Shown here in pieces: positions 52,256-64,000 of a DNA stretch of 64,000 nt; positions within the stretch are counted from its first letter, which is position 1, and each line of letters starts with the position of its first letter. The DNA lies in assembly GCA_965153355.1 (NCBI GenBank), contig OZ231127.1, positions 17,794,001 through 17,858,000 of the forward strand. Reading direction: 5' to 3'. The DNA comes from Flaccisagitta enflata. Lineage: Eukaryota > Chaetognatha > Sagittoidea > Aphragmophora. The notes beneath the pieces are model-generated. The model saw nothing but the letters and a program-made list of their open reading frames with translations, ran no database searches and had not been told where the DNA came from. Position numbers and translations under genes: made by a program.

Positions 52256-52440
52256 TTTTAGTCACGTTCTACGCGACTCTACACCCTGCTTTGTCGGTCC
52301 GTCCGTCACATTTTTTGGGGGTGTTTTTTGCGGTTTTTGGCCTCACTGCTCCTGCTCAAATGATGGAGTGACCTCAATTATGGCCCTGCCCACCCACACG
52401 CGACTGGGGTAGCCGTGTATCCGCCTATCCGGCCTTGTTT
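52256..52440 (-). mobile_element. Family B element, copy B15 (TTC-loop subtype)
   Basis: TTTTTAGTCACG-TTCTA-CGCGACT hairpin (52260-52278), ACACCCTGCTTTGTCGG, GTCCGTCC, CCTGCCCACCCACACGCGACT and an end with two CCG blocks before GGCCTTGTTT. Confidence 0.75.
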
Positions 52441-52489
52441 CAGTCCCTTTTACCTGTTGTACTGTTAGACTTCCTCCCACTCTTGCCCC

Positions 52490-52692
52490 TGCCCCCCCCC
52501 CCCGTCTCTACCTCTGTCTCTCCGTCTCCGTCTCTGTCTCTCCGTCTCCGTCTCTGTCTCTCCGTCTCCGTGTCCGTCTCCGTGTCCGTCTCTGTCTCTC
52601 CGTCTCCGTCTCCATCTCTGTCTCTCCGTCTCCATCTCTGTCTCTCCGTCTTTGTCTCTGTCTGTGCGTCTTTGTCTCTGTCTCTCCGTCTT

Positions 52693-52751
<59 letters not shown>

Positions 52752-52768
52752 TTTACTTACACTCTCTG

Positions 52769-52846
<78 letters not shown>
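52490..52846. repeat. TCTCCGTC/TCTGTC repeats, then (CT)n and (AC)n
   Basis: A complex simple-sequence block beginning with a C-run. Pure CT lies at 52693-52748 and pure AC at 52771-52844. Confidence 0.95.
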
Positions 52847-52848
<2 letters not shown>

Positions 52849-53125
52849 TTGATCAGTTAAAACCGTCGTTTGATGGTTCGTTCACCGTGTGTTTATTCAT
52901 GACTTGGAACAACATTGCTTTGTAAAAAAAGAACCCTAAGAACAAAGGATGAGATTCTTGGGAACTCTCAAACTCATGTAACTCTCCACCTCATGTAACA
53001 GGAGAAGAAAGGGGGCATCCTGTTAATCACTTCTCATCTAAGTTCGTGCTTCAGTAAAATTGGAAATTATTGATAAAATTCTGTTGTGCTGCTTCAATAG
53101 AAATGAAATGCACTTATTCTTCGAC

Positions 53126-53281
53126 AACCAGGCCGGATACACGTACATACCAGTTGTGGACGGGTGGGCAGGGGCGGAAATGCGCGTTTCACACTCTTTG
53201 ACTCATGCTCACCGACGTAGAGACAGACGGACGGATGGATGGACAAAGGCTCTTATAGAATTGCGTATCCGCTACTAAAAA
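53126..53281 (+). mobile_element. Family B element, copy B16
   Basis: AACCAGGCCGGATACACG, then AGTTGTGGACGGGTGGGCAG, GCGCGTTTCACACTC, ACGGACGGATGG repeats, CTCTTATAGAATTGCG and CCGCTACTAAAAA. The arms are decayed relative to B7. Confidence 0.75.
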
Positions 53282-53499
53282 ATCTTTTTCTCTTTTTCTC
53301 TTTCTTTCTCTCTTTCTCTCTCTCTCCCTCTCCCTCTCCCTCTCTCTCTCTCATTTTAAATGGATGAACAAAAAGGAGCCAACATTTCGACTCTCAGTTG
53401 ATTGCCGACTCTCAGTTGATTGCCGCCGATGCCGTGGGTTTGTCCACCCACTATGCGCCAAAATGACACAAAATACACTGTGGGCTCAAAGGTACAAAA

Positions 53500-54420
53500 A
53501 ATAAAAAATAAATAAATAAAGTAAAGAATAAAATTTTTAAGAAAAATTTATTAAAAACCAGTTTTTTTATCATTCTATCAATATTTCAAATATTAAAAAA
53601 TATGTTAAAAGTATGATTTTCTAGCAACAACATAAAAATAATCAATCAAATAAATTTTTTTAAGTATATAAAGTTTAAATAGAATAATTTTTTTAAAATA
53701 AAAATTCGTTTATGTTAAAAAAATTTACTAAAAAAACTTTCAAGTATGAAAATAATGAACCTTACATACTATTAAAAAAGAATTGAAATAAAATTTTTTT
53801 AAAGTGAAAATTTTCAAAGTGAAGTTTTTTTAGTGAAAATTATTAAAGCGAAAACAATTTAAGCAAAAAAAATTTAAGGGAAAAAAATTTTCAAAATGAT
53901 AATTTTTAAAGTTAAAATTTTGAAAATTAAAATTTAAGTAAAAAATTTTAAGCAAACAAAATTTGAATAAAAAAAAATTTTGTTATTAAAATTTTTATTT
54001 TGAAATTTTTTATTTTGAAAAGTTTGGTTGTGAAATTTTTTAAAGTAAAAAGGTTTGAATGAAAATTTTTGAAGTGAAAATTGTAAAAAGGAAAATTTCA
54101 AAAGTGAAAATTTCTAAAAGTGAAAATTTAAAGAAAAATGAAATTTTGCAAAAGAAAATTTTTTACGTGAAAATTTAACGAAGATAATTTGAGTAAAAAA
54201 AATTTTTGTCATAAAAGTTTTAAAAAATTAGAATTTCTGAAGTGAAAATTTTTTTGATGAAAATCATTGACGAGAAAATTTCAAATGTGAAAATTTTAAA
54301 AGTGAAAATTTTAGAAGTGAAAAGTTTAGAAGTGAAAATTTTAAAAGTGAAAATTTTTAAAATGAAAATTCTTTAAGTGAAAATTTAAATGAAAAAAAAT
54401 CTTTAAACATAAAATTTAGC
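53500..54420. repeat. A/T-rich degenerate tandem repeat
   Basis: About 900 bp with hardly any G or C except the recurring GTGAAAATTT(T)AAAA unit, clearest at 54060-54380, with irregular period. It ends at GTATAGAGTCGCGTAGCC, which resembles the 3' end of the GTGC-arm B subtype, so the tract may be the core of a larger element. Confidence 0.65.
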
Positions 54421-54752
54421 AAGGTATAGAGTCGCGTAGCCTGCAGTTATTAATATATGTAACCAATATTTAAGGTGCAATGCTGCAAAATTTACTACAC
54501 TTAAAAAAAAATGATTAATTTACCCTTTAAAATCAAAATATAAATATTCTTGATCCTATTTTCACCTCTTTAGCTTATAGTGTGTTTTCTTTCATCTCGG
54601 CCCATAGTGACTAGTGTATTTTGATCTCAATCAACTCAATGTGCAGCGTCGATAAGGCTAGTGGGCGAATCTTGTATCTATGCAGACGTGTAAGGACATG
54701 GAAAAACAGAATGAGAGTAGGACAGACCGACGGACACAAGGTGTAAGCAACT

Positions 54753-54912
54753 AACAAGGCTGGATACACGGCCAATACCAGTTGCGGACGGGTGGGCAGG
54801 GGCACAAATGCGCGTTTTCACACTTTCAACTCGATCATTACCGACGGATGGACCAACGGACAGATGGACGGACGGACAAAGCCTCTTATAGAGTTGCTTG
54901 TCTGCAACCTAT
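54753..54912 (+). mobile_element. Family B element, copy B17
   Basis: AACAAGGCTGGATACACGGC, AGTTGCGGAC (54780-54789), GGGTGGGCAGGGGC, TTTTCACACTTTCAACTCG, GGACGGACGGACAAAGCC, and 3' AGTTGCTTGTCTGCAACCT. The hairpin has one substitution per arm. Confidence 0.8.
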
Positions 54913-55025
54913 AAATGATAAAAGCGCTTTTGACATAAGTACGATTCAAGCGAATGATTGCGTTGTTACCTGTTAAATGAAAACAAAAGCACTTTTCCTC
55001 ATTTCTTGGAGACGCGACGTGCTAC

Positions 55026-55026
<1 letters not shown>

Positions 55027-55112
<86 letters not shown>

Positions 55113-55156
55113 CACACACACAACACACACACAACACACACACAAACACACACACA

Positions 55157-55204
<48 letters not shown>
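55027..55204. repeat. (CA)n microsatellite
   Basis: CA runs with a few interrupting extra A bases. The His/Thr and Cys/Val frames over it are artefacts. Confidence 0.95.
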
Positions 55205-55208
<4 letters not shown>

Positions 55209-55465
55209 GAAAAGGTAAATTCACGAGCATACACTAAGGCAGTTTACTTTCTGATTAAATTGAGAGGGAATGTTTTTGAAAATTCTGTTAAAGTGCGCCA
55301 AAGCACCTGTATTATTGGCTGTCCATCAACTGGTTGGTTGGTCGAGAAACAAATTCGTTTGACGATCCACTTGGCGCACATTATTGGCCTCTTTGTCCAC
55401 TAATGTTCACTTTCATGTCCACTATTGTTCCACTTGTCAAACAGTCCTTTTATTCTTTTATATTC

Positions 55466-55666
55466 TTTTTAGTCGCGTGCTACGCCACTCTATGACCCGC
55501 TATGTTGGTTGGTCGATCGGTCTGTCGGTCGGTGGTCGTTAGCTTTTTTTGGCGTTTTTGGGCGTTTTTTTTGCATTACTGCTCCTGCTTTTAGTTGTTT
55601 TGTCTTTTGGTCTTTTAGTCTTTTAGTCTTCAAGACGCACGCGACTTGTAATGCGCTGGCCTTGTT
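55466..55666 (-). mobile_element. Family B element, copy B18 (GTGC-arm subtype)
   Basis: TTTTTAGTCGCGTGC-TACGCCACT (hairpin with one mismatch), GGTTGGTCGATCGG repeats, GCGTTTTTTTTGCATTACTGC, arm GCACGCGACT (55637-55646), and end CTGGCCTTGTT. The next B copy starts on the following base. Confidence 0.8.
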
Positions 55667-55818
55667 AGTTGCGGACTCGCGACTCTAGAACTTGCCGGGT
55701 TGGTCGGTCCGTCGGTCCGTCGGTCCGTCGGTAACCAAAACAAAATGCGAGCGTTTTTTTGCTATTCCTCTCCTGCCCACCCGTCTGCGACTTAGGGGGA
55801 GTATATACGGCCTTGTTT
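55667..55818 (-). mobile_element. Family B element, copy B19, head-to-tail with B18
   Basis: AGTTGCG-GACT-CGCGACT, GGTCCGTCGGTCCGTCGG, TCCTGCCCACCCGTCTGCGACT, and end TATATACGGCCTTGTTTTC. It directly abuts B18 at GGCCTTGTT|AGTTGCGG. Confidence 0.8.
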
Positions 55819-55890
55819 TCTTTCAATTTTCTTTCTTTTCTTCCTTCTTTCTTTTCTTCCCTTCTTTCCTTCTTCATTTCTATCTTTCTT

Positions 55891-56050
55891 TTTTAGTTGC
55901 GGACACACAACTCTATAAGAGGTTTTGTCCGTCCGTCGGTCCGTCGTTCCGTTGGTCCGTGAGCACGAGTCGAAAAGTTTGAAAACGCACATTCCCACCC
56001 CTGCCCACCCGTCCGCAACTGTTATTGGCTGTGTATCTGGTCTTGTTTCT
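55891..56050 (-). mobile_element. Family B element, copy B20
   Basis: TTTTAGTTGCGGACACACAACT, TATAAGAGGTTTTGTCCG, GTCGGTCCGTCG, CCCCTGCCCACCC, GTCCGCAACT, and end GTGTATCTGGTCTTGTTTC. TTTC/TTTTC tracts lie on both sides. Confidence 0.8.
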
Positions 56051-56138
56051 TTCTATCTTTTTTTTTCTTTTTTTTCTTTTTTTCTTTTTTTCTTTTTTTC
56101 TTTTTTTCTTTTTTTCTTTTTTTCTTTTTTTCTTTTTT

Positions 56139-56214
<76 letters not shown>

Positions 56215-56220
56215 TCCTGT

Positions 56221-56262
<42 letters not shown>

Positions 56263-56372
56263 TCATTCTTTTTTTCTTTCTTTTTTTTCTATCATACTTT
56301 TTTTTACTTTCTTTGTTTCTTTCCTTCCTTCTCTCCCTCCTTTCTTTCCTTCCTTCTTTCTTTCTTTTCTTT
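56051..56372. repeat. (TTTTTTTC)n, (TTTC)n and (TTGC)n microsatellites
   Basis: T7C units to 56140, TTTC units to 56217, TTGC units 56220-56262, then mixed TTTC/TTCC. The Phe/Ser-rich frames are artefacts. Confidence 0.95.
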
Positions 56373-56475
56373 TTTAGTTGCGGACAGGCAACTCTATAAG
56401 AGGCTTTGTCGGTCCGTTGGTCCGTTGGTCCGTTGGTCCGTCGTGATCGAGTTGAAAGTTGAAAGTGCGAAAAGG
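56373..56475 (-). mobile_element. Family B element, copy B21 (truncated)
   Basis: TTTAGTTGCGGACAGGCAACT, CTATAAGAGGCTTTGTC, (GGTCCGTT)n, then GATCGAGTTGAAAGT. The half carrying CCCCTGCCC and GGCCTTGTT is absent. Confidence 0.7.
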
Positions 56476-57958
56476 ATTTTTTTTGGGGGAAAAAGGGGAC
56501 TCTGTTGAACAAAAGTCGATTCATATTACTGACTTTACAGACTGCCCTCCAACACAACTTAACTTACTGTTTTGTTGTTGTTGAAATAAATTCATGAATC
56601 CAGTTTAACATCGTATCTCACGTGCGAGGGTAGGAATATCAGGTTTCGAACGCTTTTGAAGAGAGTCTGATATGACGAAGGACTGGGGGGCCGCATCAAA
56701 TCTGCTGGTAATGCTTTAGTCATTGTTGCTAACGTATCGAAGTAACAATGGTGTATCAGAACAGTTAAAAGAAATGATGTCTCTTACACTAATTTGCATA
56801 ATGCCCAAGGATGTATTTCGCGAAACAAAAACGGAAGATAAATGAAATTTGAAAAAAGGAAAACGATGAAGGTTCTAAAAAAAGTGTCCCCATGCTGTGT
56901 TAGCGTTGTGAAAAGATCAAAAGAACTTTTGCATATTGACACACCTGAGGGGTGTGTATAGTGTATACAATTGAGTCTATTTTGATCCTCCCCCCCTTGC
57001 GTGCTTCGCTTAGCAAAAAATTTGATTTTCTTCTCGTCCCGCTAACCCAATATGGAATGAAAAAAATCATGAAGATGACCGTTTTCCTTTTCTCAAAATT
57101 CCTTCATCTTCCGTTTTTGTTTTGGCCTTAAAGTTTACTCAGATTTCCCAGAATTCAGCAAAATCCTGTGTAGTCTTGTTACAAAAGGAACAATTGTTAG
57201 CTTTAGAAAATCATGATTTTTGGAAAAATAGATAAAAATATCAGAGCATAAGTTACGTAAGAGCTTGTGAAAAAGCAGATTAACAATTCTTTAAAGAGCA
57301 GAAATTTTTAAAAGCTAATTCAAAGAAGATCAGCATACTTTTTATCCCACTGCAATATACAAATTAAGCTCTCAAAAACAATTTTCTAAAAAACGGAAGA
57401 TGAACGATTTTTGATAAAAGAAAAATGGTAAGGGTCTTAAAATTGGCCACTCCACATTAGGTAAAGAGGATGAAAAGAAATAAGCAACTTTTGCTATGTG
57501 AAGCACCCAACTCCCCCCTACTTTTGATTTTCTTCCCCGCGATATGTTGCGTCGCATTTCGAAATCTGTAATGTTCTTCCCCATAAAGCTATAAATTAAT
57601 GCAATTAAGGTTAAAATGCGTTTTGATAGAGTTTTTATGATTTGGTACTGTCAAAAGTTACACTTTCCCCAAATTCTCTTTTTTTTCTTCTCCCCCTCTC
57701 TGATTTCCTTCCCCCCAACCAAGGGTGGGGACTCAATCACATACCGGCCTGGATTTCTTTATGGACAAACTTTTGTTAGAGATCATTGAACTCAGGTAGT
57801 TTTGATCAACATATTTTGTTGCGCGCATGAGATTCAAGTTGGGATTTGGGTCCATCGGTTTGTCAGTCAGTATTTCCGCTCATCCATCCTTTGAATCAAT
57901 TTTTTATATGAAGGCGTTTTAGTCGTTTTGTGATCAATTCATATGCCCATGTCTGTTC

Positions 57959-58180
57959 AACGAGGCCGGATACATGGCAAGATAGTTGCGGACGGTTGGG
58001 CAGGGGCAATAATGCAAAAATCACGCGCAATTTAAAAATATTTAGGATGGACGGAATTAGGGACAGACCGACACGGCAAGGTGAAGTGTCCGCAGATAAA
58101 AATGAGATGGATGGAAGGATGGACCGAAAGAGACGGAAACGGCAGGATGTAGACCGTAGAGTCGCGCGTCATTGACTAGA
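57959..58180 (+). mobile_element. Family B element, copy B22 (diverged)
   Basis: ACGAGGCCGGATACATGGC, AGTTGCGGACGGTTGGGCAG, GGGGCAATAATGC, GGACAGACCGACACGG, and 3' AGAGTCGCGCGTCATTGACT. The 5' arm (AGTTGCGGAC) and 3' hairpin (AGTCGCG type) no longer match, so this copy is decayed or a recombinant of two subtypes. Confidence 0.6.
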
Positions 58181-58249
58181 GGAGCAATAGAAAACGGATT
58201 ACTATCATGAGTGATATCACGAGCTCCTAAGGTTCGTCTTTGTCAATGT

Positions 58250-58350
58250 AGTTGCGGACACACAACTCTGTACAAGGCTTTGTTCATCCATTGGTCAGAC
58301 AGTCAGTCAGTAATGCTCACATCAAAAAGTGTAAAAACAGGCATTTTAGC
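58250..58350 (-). mobile_element. Family B element, copy B23 (partial)
   Basis: AGTTGCGGACACACAACT, GTACAAGGCTTTGTTC, CAGTCAGTCAGTAATG, AAAAAGTGTAAAAACAGGC. The expected other half may be displaced to 58665-58705 (CCTGCACGCGGCTTAGG, GTGTAATCGGCG). That would imply an insertion of about 315 bp, including an ACAA-rich tract with mirrored CCCAACAGCAACA-type blocks. Confidence 0.5.
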
Positions 58351-58832
58351 CCGGAAATGTCTCTATTTGCATCAATCAATTAGTTTGTTTTCTTCCTCGT
58401 CCCAACAGCAACACACATACACAAACTAACAAACAAACAAACAAACACACAACCAACAAACAAATAAACAAGCAAACAAACACACATTAAGTAACAACAC
58501 ATATTTATGTTGCTGTTGGGACGGGGGAGGAAACAGACTGATTGAATGATGAAGCATGAAACATTTCCATCTGCCTATTGGTCGAGTGCTGTGTGTCTCT
58601 AAAAGCCACATCTCAATTGGGTTGTCAGTATGTCCCAACTTTTTTTTTATTTTTCCTCCCCCTTCCACCTGCACGCGGCTTAGGTCGCTGTGTAATCGGC
58701 GTTATTAGATAATCGTTTTTTTTTATTGTTTTAATTGCAGTAAATGTTAAATGCTTAATCAGGGTCCCCAAAATTGGCGCGATCCTGTATGGACTCTTTT
58801 TCTCCCGCTTATTCCCTCTTTCTTTCCGTCCC

Positions 58833-58849
<17 letters not shown>

Positions 58850-58922
<73 letters not shown>
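58850..58922. repeat. (TCTG)n then (CT)n microsatellite
   Basis: CTGTCTGTCTGTCTGT followed by a pure CT run. Confidence 0.95.
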
Positions 58923-58924
<2 letters not shown>

Positions 58925-58999
58925 AGGCTGTTGGATCTGGAAGCATACATCAGAATTTCAATGAAGACATAGTCATAAACGAGAAGACATATCGTTGTG

Positions 59000-60363
59000 G
59001 TTGTCAATTGAACGAATTACACTGTATCTCAACAGGTGAAAGTACTGAAATATCCATTTAATGATTGATATTTTTATTCATTCATAGATTCATTCTAAAA
59101 AAAAATCTTTTTATCTCCTGTACAGTGTACCCCTGCCAAAACTCCTGCAACGGGGACCGTTAAACCCCGGTTACCCTGTTAGTAAGGCTATTATTTTATG
59201 TTTCATGTTTTCTGTTTAGGAACCTGCTCTTGGAAAGCACACTATCACGTGAAACTGCTTTTGGTGCTTTGGAACGCTGCTGGTATAGAGAGAAAAGTAT
59301 TTAAATGGATGATGAAGATTCTATTAATTATGAGCGATCTTATCTGCAATTGTATTGCCGTTTCTTCCATTTTTGTTCATTTCCACAGTGTGGTTTAAAT
59401 CAAATAGAATACTGATTATGCTAATTTGCATAAAGTTGTCCATGTTATTTTGCGTACTCAAGAGAGACCTCAATCGATTTAAGAATCAAAGAACACATAA
59501 ATGGAAGCGTTACCCTTACATTAGTGTATATGTGAGTGTCTGTATGAATCGCGTAATTTAAGAAAGTTAAAAATAGCTTTTTAGATAAATCATGCTAATA
59601 GACGTTTGAGTTCTATAACAGTATAAACCAGAACACGGTATGCATCATTTTGTCTAACTGGAATAAAGTTTATTTACATTGGCAACCAGGACGGGGAAAT
59701 CTGAAATGGAAGCCGTAATGCCCCATGTAGAGTCGAGAGTTTGCAAGTTTTTGCAACTAAAAAGCCACAAACTTCCTGCGCAGAATGAATAGATCGAGCC
59801 ACAGGCTAACCATAAGCTTCCCAACGAACCCAACGGCTACACTACAGGAGCGTTTCTCCTCATTCTCGCGGTAAACTACGTGACCACCAAAGATAAACAT
59901 TTAACAAGGCACCCGTATTTCATCGAGTTCTACCCTCGTATAGTCTGTTATCTTTATCCACGAGCCAAATAAGCAGATAATAATAGTCCCTCGACTCAGC
60001 TTTTTTTTTGGTCCATTCTTTCCAAAATACACTGAAAGAAGATCTTTCATTCGCGGTATCACTTCGCTTTTACTCCGCGCGTTTTTTAGAAAGCTCAGAT
60101 GAAATATCAATTATCCGATCGTTGGGAGAACGAACTTCCTTGCAACGTAATCGAATTTTAGCACCGGACCCTCGACCGAAAGAAAGTGCCCCTAATCGAA
60201 TGATAGAATTAAGATCCTGACTACATCTTATCATTGTACGGCCTGTACGGCTAGGGTCTATCTCTCTCTCTTTCTCTGCCGGAATATTTAGCCACCAGTG
60301 AAAAATTGGACGACATTCAACGCTGACCACACTGCCTGCCGGATATAAAAAGCTCAAACGACC
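59000..60363. other. Upstream of the Cys-loop receptor gene, no gene recognised
   Basis: No exon with family resemblance was found. GATATAAAAAGC lies only about 20 bp before the receptor ATG, too close for certainty as a TATA box because the transcript start is unknown. Short frames are unsupported. Confidence 0.35.
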
Positions 60364-63803
<3,440 letters not shown>

Positions 63804-63860
63804 GTAAGGTCAAACCAATCGATAAAAGAATGGAGTTAACCTTTGCCAAAATCATTTCAG

Positions 63861-63893
63861 CCCGCTTTGGTGGTCCACTCGGGTTTCCATTGA
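63861..63893 (+). other. Possible further receptor exon
   Basis: AAAATCATTTCAG at 63848-63860 is an acceptor-like site. In the phase left by exon 7, the sequence reads PALVVHSGFH and then stop TGA. It could be an alternative short terminus, a decoy site, or an exon with an earlier donor (TCGG|GTTTCC). A functional receptor needs M4, which is not seen here. Confidence 0.2.
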
Positions 63894-64000
63894 CCCAACT
63901 TTTGAATGACCAAAGAGTCCATTGACAATACATATAGTCTATCAGTTACTATGTGGGTCAAAATTGATAATTCCTCTGTTTTTACAAGCAGGAATCACAA

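Noticed and set aside
60345-60356. TATA box for the receptor gene
   Set aside because: GATATAAAAAG is only about 20 bp before the ATG. Without a known transcript start it cannot be called.

Overview
This is a gene-bearing stretch of an animal nuclear genome. Seven protein-coding genes can be assembled from exons bounded by canonical GT/AG sites whose phases agree at every junction. All seven belong to animal-type families: a lysosomal-type ClC, TPGS1, an astacin/tolloid protease, YDJC, a GT14 (GCNT-like) transferase, TMEM214 and a glycine/glutamate-type Cys-loop receptor. The gene set and the dense small interspersed repeats suggest a non-vertebrate metazoan. A spiralian is my best guess, with low confidence.

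Layout. 182-1811 (-): first five coding exons of a ClC-6/7-like gene, which leaves the window on the left. 2278-9550 (-): complete TPGS1, six exons. 9551-17687: no gene recognised; it holds a long pyrimidine tract and several repeat elements. 17688-32152 (-): a 17-exon tolloid-like protease with an unusual C-terminal tail. 33037-44401 (-): complete YDJC, eight exons. Its 8.9-kb third intron contains an opposite-strand GCNT-like gene (38606-43426, +) with a PAN/Apple-like insert. 44402-46345: two fold-back transposons. 46346-50502 (-): last four exons of TMEM214. 50503-60363: no gene recognised; microsatellites and mobile elements. 60364-63803 (+): a Cys-loop receptor from signal peptide to M3, which leaves the window on the right.

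The most interesting content is a set of non-autonomous repeat families, here called A, B, C, D and F. They share one plan: a 5' subterminal arm, then tandem repeats, then a short simple repeat, then a 3' hairpin whose right arm is complementary to the 5' arm, then an A-run. The arm sequence differs between families, but its partners change with it. This resembles Helentron / DINE-1 / 'pearl'-like elements. One copy (C1) sits inside another (D) at a site whose empty version can be read elsewhere in the window. B copies sit unusually often just upstream of 3' splice sites. Several other elements carry clear target duplications of 6, 8 or 9 bp, or TA.

The genes look functionally unrelated and show no operon-like logic. 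No tRNA, rRNA or CRISPR was seen. Most long open frames in the window are simple-sequence artefacts.
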